Shown piece by piece: positions 27,329 to 39,446 of a DNA stretch of 64,000 nucleotides (its first letter is position 1; each line of letters starts with the position of its first letter). A model generated the notes under the pieces. It was not told the DNA's origin and did not search any database. It worked only from the letters and a program-made list of their open reading frames with translations. Made by a program: the position numbers and the translations under genes. Location of the stretch: positions 5,909,060 through 5,973,059 of the forward strand of contig OZ038434.1 of NCBI GenBank assembly GCA_964036275.1, in the 5' to 3' direction. The DNA is from Litoditis marina. Lineage: Eukaryota; Nematoda; Chromadorea; Rhabditida; Rhabditidae.

Positions 27329-30300
27329 TAAGTTTGCAAGCATTACTGATTCCTCAATACAAATATGTTTTTATTTCTATCCTGAACAACTTCCAGTTGA
27401 TTGCATTTTGTTCCATAGTAGGATTGAATTAAACGACCAGGCCGCCTATTGACAACTACAATGAAGCGGGATCAACCACTGTTCCGTGGGATTGAACCAA
27501 AATGAAATGAAATATGCGACCTACTCAACTCAAAGAAAGGGGTGTAAAAGATGTTTTCCTCTGTTACTTGAGTGAATATACTAGAAGTAAATTAGATAGT
27601 CACGTAGAGTTAGCATTCTAATGAGGAATCGTGGGGAACATTGACTTTTTACCCCCCACCTTTTTGAATTTGTATTGCGTTTGGGGAATTGTAGTTTGAC
27701 CCCCCCCACCGGGGGGTTATAATTCAATTTATCACCTGCAATACAAAAGTTTGAGGGTGGGGGGTAAAAAGTAAACATTTCCGGTATTGAAGTTCAGCCC
27801 CCCACTCGTTGAAGTTTGACCCCCCACCATTGAAGTTCTACCCCCCGCCGACCCAAGTGGGGGGGTAAATAGTAAATGTCGAAGTTGAATTTTGACCCCC
27901 CCCCCTCTCCTAGATTTTCAGGTTTTAGCTTGGGTGGGGGGTTGAAGTGCTACGGGGGGGACTCAACTAAAGTGGGGGGCGATACTTCAATTTTCCCGAA
28001 TCGTGCACTTTGTAGTTGCACGTTTCTGAGTTCTGCTGTGTTTTGCGTGTTTCACGTGAATGTGCAATTAGGTATAAGTGGAATCTTGAGCAAAAAAGCG
28101 TGAATAGGATATTTTTCGAGGTTTTCAAGTGAATTAGGGTAATTTGTATCTCCTACCGTAGTCCTAGGAATATCCATCCATCACTCAGTATGGCGTATTT
28201 CCACGGACAGCCATCTCGCGCAATATAGGGTAGAAGGGTGAGATATTTGGAGGAACACTCCCAACCTATAGGGACCGATTTGTAGCTTGATCACGAAAAA
28301 ACTACGAACTTTTTGAAAGCTGAAAATGCACTAGATCACACCTCAAATACAGCAGCAAAAGCTCAAATATCTTATTTCTGTGAGAATGATCCACTCTCTA
28401 TTGTCTCCAACTAAAGCTAGGCCAACTACCGAAAACATGTAATAACTGTACTCGTTGTTAGGCTAGTAATTTTCAGGCGACAGTTTTTCTGTGCTGGTTT
28501 TAGCTTTGTGTGTAAGAGCAACAACAAAACGCATTTTTAAAGATACGCAGCAGTACCCTTGAAACGCTCTTTGTTCTATTCTGAATTCCACTGGAATTCT
28601 TCCTCAGAACAATTCGAATGTCATGAACCAGGATGTGTTCTCCTCAACCCAAGTGCCAATGGCTAAGGTTAGGGGTGTGATGGGTGAATGTCCATATCCG
28701 GGACATATGTTTTGAATTGGTCTATGAAGGGGGGATGAGACCGCCACACTTGACAGATGAGTACATGTTTGACACGCATTATTACCGCACACCATCCAAA
28801 AGGATCAGTTATGGCCGAGAAATTAGATTGATTAAGTCAATGGCAAAACCGTATTGTTTAGGACTTGTGTAAAACTTCAACTAAACACCAAATACAACCT
28901 CCGCAACATGCATCGAACGTGAGTAATAAAATATGACTTACAACAATTTCTATCTGAGAAAACTTGGTTTTCAGATGTTTCTAGCAATTATATAGTTCAA
29001 AGAGAACACAGAAACAATAAAATGTTGGTTTACCAACCTATACTGGTTCGTTTGGAATTCACGTGGAACGTGCCACTTCTTCAAACTTATGACAATTTCG
29101 AGGGTTTTTCCTTACGAAATTGGATCGAGTTTTCGCGTAATTTACAGGTTGTTCGGGAGACGGTGTGGTCGCTGTCGAGGGGCGTTGCAACCGACCGACC
29201 TTGTCTATAGATGTATCCATTCCACCTACCATTCACAGTGTTTCACCTGCTACTACTGCAACACACAATTCAACAAGGTACGCACTCAATATTAAACAAA
29301 CTAGAAAAATATATTGGTTACCCAAATAAGCAGAAAATCAGAAACTTCGGAAGTCTAGTTTTTGAGGGGTCCGAAAAAATCGTTTCACGTCGCACCGTTA
29401 CATCATCATACCTGTCACAGATTTCATAATCAGATGCGTAGATCTCATCCGTTTGTCAGAGAATGAATTACCTTGTTGTTTATGTCGTCTATTTTTGTTT
29501 AGGGCGACGAATATCTTGTATTTGACGGAGAAATAGTGTGTCGGAACGACTTTCACATGATGCAAGCACACATGCACGCAGGTAACACATTTCACTTCTG
29601 GGTGATCTCAAACCTGCTCTTCCCTGAATATGTCAGGCCTCTTAGTAAAGTAATGGGCCTAATTTGGGCATTGACAAGACCAGTTCCACATAATCGAGTC
29701 AGTTCTATTCTATTCTATTGTTTAGAGTTCAAACTCTTTTCTCCAGTTGATGTGAGTAGCGAATTATTGTTGTTTAATATTAGATCCCAATATTCTTACA
29801 TTGTTATAATATTATAAAATATTTTTACAGTTACCCCCGGAGTATTTGAGTTCGAGCACGGCGATTCGTCGAGGAAAACCCCGAAACGACCGCGAACCAT
29901 TCTGAATGCCCAACAACGACGACAGTTCAAGGCGGCCTTCGAGAAGAGTGCGAAGCCCTGTAGAAAGGTTAGCTGTAGAGATTGACTTTTGAAATGTAGT
30001 TTGTTCAGTACACATCACATATTTCGAAGTACGAGTGAAACGCAGAGCAATCAAACTACAAACACACCAGAATTGACAGCTATTCCAGGTCCGGGAACAG
30101 TTAGCGAAAGAAACCGGACTGAGTGTGCGAGTGGTTCAAGTATGGTTCCAGAACCAGAGGGCGAAGGTCAGTCTTTTATATACTTCGCAGTTTCACGTTG
30201 GCTTTAAATGATAAACAGTACGTATCATGCGGTTAGACTTTTTTTGTGTTCCACGCCACGGCACGCATGTTTTCTTAATTATTAACACAGGTGTAAAACG

Positions 30301-31008
30301 TCCGCGCAATGAAACGGACCTCAGTATGATCGGATAACTCGAAATAGTACATTCTTTTCTATTTGGGAACCTGTGACAATCTGTGACAGGCATGATGATG
30401 TAACGGTGCGACGTGAAACTTTTTTTCTCATCTGACTGTTGATTCCCGATTTCAGATGAAGAAAATGCAGCGAAAGGAAGATAACAAGAGGGTGTCGGCC
30501 GGTGGTTCGGATGGAAAGAGTACGGAGGACATGAAGAGCTCGGATGAAGGTAGACAAATATACCTAGAACTAGATCTCGAACTGAGGGTATATGGAGAGT
30601 GCACTAGAACTAGAACTAGAACTAACAATATAAGTGAGCTTTACCTTCCTCAAAACGAGAGCAATGGGTATTGACATTAATGGTAAACCGGGTGTTGAAA
30701 GAGCGAAGAGTTTCTTTAAAACAATTGTAGTTTGGAAAGATTTTTAGCGGGAAGTCTCGTGCAAATGACATAGTTCAATCCAGCTGTTCTTGAGATATAG
30801 TAATTCGAAACTCGAATAGTAAGTTACGTAACGTGAAGGCAACGTGAAAACGTAAGCAACTAGTAACTGAACTCCAGAAATGGATTCTGATGCCGATGAC
30901 CTGGACATGGATCATTCGAGCGAGCAGCCCGTGCTAACCGAACTCGACATGACCAAACCGTTGGAGAAGTTGTACAACATGCAGAACACCTACTTCCAGT
31001 TCACGTAG
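23202..31008 (+). CDS. LMX1: LMX1-type LIM-homeodomain transcription factor
   Basis: DNA-binding regulator of neural and limb-type patterning in other animals, acting in the nucleus; about 325 aa. Exons: 23202-23328, 24183-24262, 24644-24765, 29148-29277, 29503-29581, 29831-29967, 30089-30166, 30456-30549 and 30878-31008, all phase-consistent. LIM1 (about residues 55-108) starts [17 protein letters not shown]2 (about 115-175) carries the C..C..H..C..C..C..C zinc pattern. The homeodomain starts near residue 198 ([16 protein letters not shown]) and runs through [17 protein letters not shown] and the C-terminal [12 protein letters not shown] match the LMX1A/LMX1B group and not other LIM homeobox classes. 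It is shorter than vertebrate LMX1 (about 380 aa) between homeodomain and tail. The start is the first ATG of an open first exon; an upstream exon spliced at the TTTCAG near 23214 cannot be excluded. Intron 3 is 4.4 kb and rich in repeats. Confidence 0.93.
27234..27327. repeat. GA microsatellite
   Basis: Almost pure GAGAGA tract in LMX1 intron 3, with short AAAG interruptions. It creates spurious Arg-Glu or Ser-Leu open frames. Confidence 0.9.
27640..28010. mobile_element. Palindromic element built of C6/G6 modules, copy 1
   Basis: Lies in LMX1 intron 3. Repeated short modules of the type TTGAAGTTTGACCCCCCACC alternate with their reverse complements (GGTGGGGGG), giving about ten runs of five or more G or C. 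The left end, GGGAACATTGACTTTTTACCCC, matches in reverse the end of the copy at 52335-52485. There is no coding capacity. I infer a non-autonomous foldback element. Confidence 0.65.
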
Positions 31009-32709
31009 TCCAACACGTGACAACACGTGGGCGAAGCACACGCTTTCCCTTCTCTTGTTTCCACTTGTTGTTCTCCAACTTTCAGACTACACTCTGCAGA
31101 TACAATGGAATACATCTAGATAATCTAGAGGATGTTCACTTTCTGCCATTTTTCATATGAAATTCTATGTTCATTAACCGAATTTCCAACACACTTCGTC
31201 AACTTTTCCTTTTCCTGCATACTCACATGGAGCAAAATGTTCACATAACTTCTAGTCTCGTGAAGGCTACGGGCAAAAATTATATATCATCTTGATCACA
31301 TGTTTCATTTGCTACTTTGCTTCCTAAGTTATTTCGTAATAGTGGAAACTTCCTTATATTGTGGTGTTGCATGGTAAAGTGAACCCTTCGAACACAGAAA
31401 AAGCTAGTTTAGGTTAGAAATTTATCGATTATGTTATTCATCAATTACTCCAAATCAGATTACACGGGGTATCTTTCGCCCTAATTTGTTGGTATTTTCA
31501 TGAATGGGTCATTTATTGCCAACCTATTTATTGTCTTCAGTTTTCGTCTGTTTGTTTTTGATTAGAACACCGCATTTGCCGACCAATTCATCTCATTGCT
31601 TTAATGTACAACTGTTCTAGTCATGTTTCATGTATAAAGAATGGATATTGATTTTTGATGATGAAATTTATGATAAATTGGGAATTTGCTTATTCTTATA
31701 TCGGTCTGGGTTTTATTGAGAAGACATCAGATCATATAGTTTTTTTCATTCCTACTGAGACTCATACAGTAGGGTTCAAAAACTTCCAAGCCGTTTTCCT
31801 TACTCACTTGTTATCGGAAAGGTTGAGGATTTTCGCACCTCATTCTCGTACTTAGAGCCAGTAAATACGAGTGGATTTTTGATGAACTAAATTTTCAGCT
31901 TCACAACAGCCTTCGGAAATTTTGTAAGGTTACGGTAGGAGTCTCAGTAGGAATGGTGTGAACTATAGTATACTTCGGCTTCTACTCAGCGAAGACGCAA
32001 AAAAGTGTCTTGCTATTGTTGTGTTTTGTAGTTTCATCTCGCTCGAGTCGAGTCAAAATCAACAGCGTAAGTGTGTATGTAATTCGAAGTAGAGCTTCGA
32101 TTGCCAGCTCAGAATACCTTCTCTAAGATTTGCTCAGGAAATCATGGTTCATTTTGAACCAGTCTGATGTGTTTGTAGTTTAATCTTTCTTTGTGTTGGT
32201 CGAGAAGTCTGATGTGCAAGAAATTCAAACTACAACGTATGGGATCCCCCTATACCTTATATGCCTTGCTTACGGGTATTGCCATTGCGCAGTTGCTCGT
32301 TGCTAATGACAACCGCTCCAATACACAAATCCACCGCAATATTTACTATTTACCTTCATTAGTTGACCGTGTACTAACCACCCAGTGAAAAACTCAGATT
32401 TATTCAATTGTTTTATCCCCATATTTGAGCGAATAATTGGCCTGCCCAGAACGAGAAGCAGCCTTCATTTGTAACTCTATTCAATATGAAGAGAAGACTG
32501 GTCACAATTATTTTTGTTTCATAAAAATATATTCTGTTCGTATTATTTTCCTGCTTTTCTTCGCATCCCTCTTTCATATGTGCTTTCTATTTTATCGCAT
32601 TGAACTATCTATTATATGTCTACATTTTGAACTGCATCGTGATTCTTCTCAAGAATATTTGTTGAGGAATTTGTTGGTGAACGGGAAAATGGCATTCAGC
32701 TGAGTTTGG
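31009..32709. other. Spacer between LMX1 and B9D1
   Basis: 3' flank of LMX1 and presumed promoter of B9D1. A GTAGTTTGATC-type inverted pair lies at about 32171-32235. Open frames here are short and lack motifs. No canonical AATAAA is obvious just after the LMX1 stop. Confidence 0.5.
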
Positions 32710-34294
32710 ATGTCGAAATCACAATTTCTACTGGTGGTGCATGGACAGATTCTAACGGCACAGGTTTGTTCACAACTAGTTGTCTTCGTGATCAAACTTG
32801 TGATCGACTTAATGAAGATGAATGAGGTACGACTTCCATAACAGATAATGATTCAGTCATAGTAGAAATGTTGTCCCATAAAAAGTGTGTCAAAAGTATC
32901 AAAACACGTATTATAATGTTATGATGTGATCTATGAATGAGTGGAATCAAATGTGAAAGAGCTGACATATTTCCCGATCCAAGGTAGTTGTCGGTCTGGT
33001 TCTTCTGAGATCAGTGATTTGGTTCTAGAGACCTGATCGAAGATATAATTTCAGTTTCCCGGAGTGCCGGACATATGTGTTCGAATGTCGTACGTATTTG
33101 GTCCCGACTGGACTCAACTATCTGGTCCCTCAGATATATTGTCCGCGTGCTGTACACGAGGACATACGGACCATCACACAATTGATCTACCGTTTGAAGC
33201 CACTTTCTCCTCTACCAACCCCTATAGATGTCAGTGGAACAGTGTCTGGATGTGCAATCAATAGCTTATATCCCAAAAACATGGATAATAAGACGCAGAT
33301 CCTTCTTTCTTCTGACCTTCGTCAAATGCCAAATCATAGTTCAACTCTAGAGTTCCCTCCGGCGAGAGCGAGTGGATACTGTGCAAACGGTGATTTGCCT
33401 CGTTGTGTTTGCAGCTTGATCGCGTCATACTTTAATGGTAATTCGGAAACTGTGCTGAAGATCAACTGTGCCATGTGATTGGAGTAGAGACACTTCATAT
33501 ATATTATAAAATATATCATTTTGCACAAACATGAATTGATGGTTTATATCAACCGATTGATTATCATTCCAGGGCCACAGATAGTGTTTGCCTGTTATGG
33601 ACGTGACTCACTCGGCCACGACGTAATCCGTGGCTATGGAGCAATGCACCTACCTACCACACCCGGAATGTAAGTGACTACAAAATACAGTACTACTTAC
33701 TTACCCGGAAAACTGAGAATAGGTATGTTCTTTAGAAAGTTATGACTAGGTTACATCAGATAACTACTCTACCTGACATGTTTAGTTCTTCTGTTTTAGT
33801 CATACCAGGAACGTAGCCTGCTTTGTCCCTGAACCTTCGAGTATGTTTCAAAGGGTGGTTGGATCACTATGGGGAAAGAAGGCGGAACTAGTGGACCCAA
33901 CACTAGTCGCACGACCGGAGGGCCGATACGGTTGGTGTCCATAAGAAAATTAAGAAAATGTGCTCTCTAGATCGTAATTTTGGCTACTTCTACATTGAAA
34001 ATGCATGGGCCTCTTACTCACCAGAAACATTTGCGCAATCAACTTCTTATTTTTTAATCATTGTAGCTAGAAAATTAAACTTTGCGAAAATTTTCAGCGA
34101 CAAGAGTGTCAACGCAGGGAGTTTTAACCATACGAACTCATGTGATATTGAAAGACACGAAGAAATTCGGTTTCGACACCACCCCAGGCCGACTCCAAAA
34201 TGTCGGAGTAATGCCAGTGACGGACTTCTTGATTAGAAAAGAAGAAAACTACAGTGTAGGTAGTATTGTTCACTCGCACAGCACGTTTAGTTGA
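32710..34294 (+). CDS. B9D1: B9 domain-containing protein 1
   Basis: Component of the tectonic-like (MKS) complex at the ciliary transition zone, which gates entry of membrane proteins into cilia. Exons: 32710-32763, 33055-33229, 33573-33669, 33800-33930 and 34098-34294; phases close, giving about 217 aa against 204 in human. The first exon reads [18 protein letters not shown], the typical B9D1 start. The B9 domain then runs through [52 protein letters not shown] and [19 protein letters not shown], all in family order. Exon 2 uses the donor T|GTCAGT, supported because it joins to give NPYRW. The C-terminal 20 residues are not conserved and could change if a donor at AGT|GTAGGT near 34258 is used. 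Its presence implies that the organism makes cilia. Confidence 0.92.
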
Positions 34295-34960
34295 AATTGT
34301 AGCATAAAACCAAGGATCTTATTGATCCGACATCCGACACATCAACTTTATAGGAAGTCAACCGCTGCGATCCGTTTTGTCACGCACATTTGCAGGGGTG
34401 ATTCAGCTAACACAGCCTATTTTGTCGCCGGTACAGAACTGGCTGGAGAGGTCCTTTGAAAAATAGGTACTGTCTGAAGAGCACAAGTAATTTACATGAT
34501 TCTGCGACAACTCGTCCCTCAACATGCGACAACTCGTCCCCCATGTTTTATTCCAAAACTGGCTGAAAACTGGGTTTCGAAGTGAAACTATTTGTTGTAA
34601 CGTTTCATGCTTATTATATAATACAAATGAACTATGAATATATTCAAAAATTTGGTCTATTCATCATATATTCGAGAGAAAACATGCCATTTACGATAAA
34701 TTTGATAATTATAGCAGAGTATGACCTATCTTTGTGATTTCCAATTGCTTTCTATTTCTGAAGTTACATAGTTTCTCCTAGGAAATAGAACCTAGTCACT
34801 ACCTTTTTTGTGTTTTAAGCTAATTTGAGCAACTTTTGGGCTAGGGATGAGTTGTCGCACGCAACGCGGGGACGAGTTGTCCCGGTTGTCCGTAAACGAT
34901 TTACATTGCACTAACTTTGCGAATTCGCTCAACTCACAAAATACGAGTAACGAAAACCTT

Positions 34961-37214
34961 AGGCAGGGTTCATACTTTTTGCTGCCAACTCTGGCAGCAG
35001 CAGCAGCAACATGCAAAGTGTGATTATCGATCGTGCTGCCGACTGCAAGACTTGCTGCCGGCAGCAAGCAGCAACAGTCTGCTGCCAACTCTGCGTTCAT
35101 ACTTTTTGTTGCCAACTCACGCGACATTTGTTGCAGTCGGCAGCAATTTGCTGCCGACTCGAGCAGCAAATGCAGTTTGGTCGCTAGCAAACTGCATGAC
35201 ATGTAGCCAACTCCTTTTGATCCATGAAACATTGTTTTTACTCATTTTCGAACATTTTTTTTGTTTTTTTTTTCACGATAGGAAAGTTTAGTTGATATTT
35301 TTAGCAGTTTACACCTAAACATTGGTTTTATTTTAACAGTTTCATACTTTACGTGGAAATGTTGGCAGTTTGAACCTGGACATGGGTTAATGAATCAGAT
35401 ATGGGGTAATCGACCACGGGAATCGAACATGGACATAATGTTAAAGGAGGTGGGGGGCTAAAGTATCATGGTGGCCAAAACGAGTATTTTCGAACCAAAA
35501 TTTTGCGGATGGGGTAATCGATCATGAGAATTACGAATATCGATACGGGGTTAAAGGTGGTGGGGGGCTAAAGTATCATGGTGGCCAAAACGAATATTTT
35601 CGAACCAAAATTTTGCGGATGGGGTAATCGATCATGAGAATTACGAATATCGATACGGGGTTAAAGGTGGTGGGGGGCTAAAGTATCATGGTGGCCAAAA
35701 CGAATATTTTCGAACCAAAATTTTGCGGATGGGGTAATCGATCATGAGAATTACGAATATCGATACGGGGTTAAAGGTGGTGGGGGGCTAAAGTATCATG
35801 GTGGCCAAAACGAATATTTTCGAACCAAAATTTTGCGGATGGGGTAATCGATCATGACAATTACGAATATCGATACGGGGTTAAAGGTGGTGGTGAGGGG
35901 GGCTAAAGTATATATCTTTCAAATTCATTCGTATTGGGTCAAATTTGATCAAAATGAGGATATTTTTCCATAATCAAACTTTACTAATTTTTCCTTTTCT
36001 TCGGCTTTTTCTCTCCCATTAAAAACTGCGCAGCGTAGTACCATTAGCGCCCGGCGCTCGACGACCACCAACGCGAGGCTCCAGCGTACCAGAAGATTTA
36101 CCAGTGGACATAGTTGCGGACTTAAAAGCAGTAAATGTTTGAATTTGAAAAAAAATAATTCTCGGAGCGGGTCACCTTTAACGTCAAGTCGATATTCGAT
36201 TTCCCTATCGTTAACATCCTCTTCTCTGGAAGTTGGACCCCATACGAAGGAATTCGAATAATTTATAATTTAGCCCCCCACCTCCTTTAACATTATGTCC
36301 ATGTTCGATTCCCGTGGTCGATTACCCCATATCTGATTCATTAACCCATGTCCAGGTTCAAACTGCCAACCTTTTCACGTAAAGAATGAAACTGTTAAAA
36401 TAAAACCAATGTTCAGGTGTAAACTGCTAAAAATATTAAATAAACTTTCCTACCGTGAAAAGTCCAAGTTTAAAACGGTAACTCAAAACGTGCTAGCTGA
36501 AAAGTCTCCTATTTACCTTGCACGCTGAATCGGTTTTAGCGGATTCGTCGCCCACTCGATTCGCCTGGAGGGGGAGGTCATTTGATGAATAGAAAAGGTC
36601 CAACCAAAACATTTTTCTAATAAGTCATAAGCCCAGAACCCGTTGTGCCCTACATTTTGCCCCAAATTTATCGATCTTTTTCGAGTGGACATTGGACATT
36701 TATCCCAAATCACTTTCGCGGTTGTAAAAATGAGCATTTCTCCGCCTGCTACGATAATAATTTCGACTTTTCTAATTTTTGTCGCGTCGCGTGCGTGAGC
36801 ACCTAGAAATCACCTGTTCCGCTTCATATGGAGTGGGGACATAAAGTAAAGATGAACGTTGTAATCTAGAATTCAATATATCAACAGGCTACTGCCGAAT
36901 GTCATAAAATTTAGTCCCATCGGGTGCAATTACGACGGATTCACATTCTATATTGTTTTGAAAAATTATATCCATCTGGAGTTTTCGAAAAATATTATAA
37001 TGAAAACGGTTATAAAATATTATAAAAAAAACTAAGTAACTAAGTAAGTATGAGATTTTTGAGAAAAGAAAATCTGAGCAGCAAAATGCGTTCATACTTT
37101 CTTGTCGCCATTTCATGCTGCCAACTCCGGCAGCAACAACATTTCGGCAGCGCTGCCCAAATGCTTGGCAGCGGCTGCTGCCAGAGTTGGCAGCAAAAAG
37201 TATGAACCCTGCCT
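34961..37214. mobile_element. 2.25-kb nested foldback transposon, PIF/Harbinger-like
   Basis: Ends of about 45 bp, starting GGCAGGGTTCATAC and running through TTTTTGCTGCCAACTCTGGC, face each other at 34962-35008 and about 37166-37213. The trinucleotide TTA flanks both sides, matching the 3-bp TTA/TAA duplication usual for PIF/Harbinger elements. Subterminal DNA is dense in TGCTGCC motifs on both sides. Inside is a second inverted repeat of about 180 bp (35280-35462 facing 36268-36450), and inside that a four-copy 110-bp minisatellite. I see no transposase. Open frames over the GCAGC-rich ends are artefacts. It separates B9D1 from RPL19, whose 3' ends face it. Confidence 0.8.
35461..35904. repeat. 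110-bp minisatellite, four copies
   Basis: Four head-to-tail units start at 35461, 35571, 35681 and 35791 (each AAGTATCATGGTGGCCAAAA). They are almost identical, differing at one or two positions, and the last copy has a 4-bp insertion near its end. Such uniformity points to recent tandem duplication. It forms the core between the inner inverted repeats of the large foldback element. Confidence 0.92.
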
Positions 37215-37376
37215 TAAACGTACTTTTCAGGCCAAAGAAGCAATTTCCAGCCGGAACGAAGATAACAGACAACTCCCACAACTGATCAATGAAAACTCTC
37301 AAGGATCAGCGTAAACATAACAATAAAAGAATTTGAATAACACTTTGTTGAAAACAACAAAAAACAGTAACAATAT

Positions 37377-39413
37377 TTACTTCTGCTCGACCTTCTCGCT
37401 CTCAGAGATCTTGCGAAGCATGTCAGCTCTCTTGGCCTGTTGACGATCCTCTCTTCTCTTGCGAGACTCCTTGTTGCGATCACGACGGGCTTGAGCTTGG
37501 TCACTGAAACAAAGCTTATTATGAAAAATTATATATCAAAAACCAGTACCTTCACGTTTACTCAATTTTCAACTTTTAAGCAAAGAGCACTACTAGATAC
37601 GGCAGCAATCTGAACGAAAATGCGCATAAACTCACTTGATTACCCGAAATTCAGCGCAAACGAAAAAATTCAAGGTTTTTATTGAAAATAGATATGTGAA
37701 AGTTTGATGTCCCTTGTTTTAACAGTTACTTCTACGGTGCAAATTATATTATGTTTGAAAAACTACCCCTGTAAAACGGGCGTCGACACAAAATCTTTTT
37801 CTAATGAGGCCGTGAACTGACGAATCAGTTAAAATCAGGAAACAGGTAAAACTTACGCCAACTGCTTAGCACGCTTGTTCTCGGACTTCTTCTTGAAGAT
37901 ATACTCCATCAAGTTCTTCTTGTTCTTGAAGTTGTTTCCCTTGGAGCGAAGGTACAGCTCGTGGTAAAGGTGCTTGTCGATCTTCTTGGCCTCTCTGTAT
38001 CTCTTCAACAAGTTGCGGAGAACACGCATGCGTCTCATCCACAAAACCTTCTCGGGCATACGAGCATTAGCAGTACCACGTCTCTTACCGAGACCGGTAT
38101 GGCGTCCCTAAAAAAGAGTAACTGAGGATATGTACGAAATAACATAAGTGACTACTGCTAATACACATTGAACTCAGCTTTATAAAATATGTGTGAAATT
38201 AGTTTCAGAATCACTGTGAATAAGCTGATAACATGAAACAATGAGACATTTACTTTAATGAGAAATAGCACTCTGATGCATTAGATATATTTCTTCCCGT
38301 AAATGCTCAACATTTGAATCAAACTGAAGTAGATACTTTTATCGAAATGAATCTGAACAAGTTCTAAATTTTAAAAAGTCTATTAGGCTTTTTTTTAACA
38401 TTTGGTCAATCAGCTTCCTACATTTCCGAGTAAAGCGTATGTGCGCTCAGCTACTATGAAGAAGAAAACTACACATCGGCTCGGTTAATTGTGGAAAACG
38501 AAAATTTTCCAGAAACCAACAAAAATGCTAATGCCAAATTATTAATTGGCGTCTTTGAAAAGCGATTGATTCGGGAGTTGACCAAAACACCCCATTTGAA
38601 TGAAATACTAGAATGAAAATTACCTAGAGCTACGTACAATAATATTCGCATAAGCGAGCAACGTCTCTTATTCAACGAATTCATCCTTGGCCTACTCCCT
38701 TCACATACTAACCGAAATTACCCAAAAAAATCATGTTATGCTTATATCGTGAAATTAACGCAATATTATCAACTATCAAAAACAAGCATGTTTGATATCA
38801 TACAAATAATGAGAGCTCAAACATGCAGATCTTGTGCTCATGTTAAGGTTTGGCACAGTGAGGCACGACTTTAATGGAAAAACGGAATCACTATTCGGTA
38901 AAAATAACTTTGCGGTTTTCGGAACATCGATCACAGCAAAAAAAATAGGATAAACAATGGAAATAGAAGAAATGAAAAATGTTCATACCTTTCTGCGGGC
39001 CTCGAGGTACTTCCTAGCACGGAATCGAGAGTGGACGGCTTCAGGCTTGCGGATGATGAGTCCATCCTTGATGAGCCGGCGCACGTTCTGTCTCGAGTTG
39101 GCGTTGGAGATCTCGCTGACCTCATTGGGGTCGAGCCAAATCTTGTTCTTTCCGCATTTGAGCACGGAAGACGCGAGCCGCTTTTGAAGACGCAGGTTAC
39201 TGAACAAAAAAATAAATCAATACAAATTGAAGTTTGAAAGGCTCTGATACTTTTAAATTTGAAAATAAGGCAGTTTGGGGGAAATAAAATCATAGTTCGA
39301 AAAGTTCACGCCAGTTTTCATTAACAACCAGCGTGAAAAAGGCTATTAAGACGTTATTCATAACATACGGATATAAATTACGCTAACTAACATAAAATAA
39401 TCACGTACCTCAT
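37377..39413 (-). CDS. RPL19: 60S ribosomal protein L19 (eL19)
   Basis: Large-subunit ribosomal protein, about 197 aa against 196 in human. Exons on the minus strand: 39413-39409, 39199-38989, 38107-37857 and 37503-37377. The first coding exon is only ATGAG, and its join gives [63 protein letters not shown] and [20 protein letters not shown] follow in the expected order, then a long basic helix to the stop. A pyrimidine tract lies directly upstream, as in translationally regulated ribosomal protein genes. All landmarks are intact, and codon use is more GC-biased than neighbouring sequence, as expected for a highly expressed gene. Confidence 0.97.
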
Positions 39414-39424
39414 CTTGCGTCTTT

Positions 39425-39446
39425 GTTCCAAAAAGGAAAAAGAGTA
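39425..39446 (-). promoter_or_regulatory. Probable 5' TOP pyrimidine tract of RPL19
   Basis: On the minus strand the bases just before the RPL19 start read CTCTTTTTCCTTTTTGG, about 15-30 nt upstream of the ATG. A transcript starting at a C in this tract would have a 5' terminal oligopyrimidine end, the standard signal for growth-dependent translation of ribosomal protein mRNAs. Confidence 0.6.

Noticed and set aside
27114..27452. 112-codon frame rich in Arg-Glu
   Set aside because: Produced by the GA microsatellite within LMX1 intron 3.
34792..35291. Open frames of 146 and 124 codons rich in Leu, Ala, Gln and Ser
   Set aside because: They are translations of the TGCTGCC-rich subterminal repeats of the large foldback element, open on both strands.
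35461..35904. CRISPR-like regular repeats
   Set aside because: The units are 110 bp, contiguous, with no spacers, and in an animal genome; this is a minisatellite.
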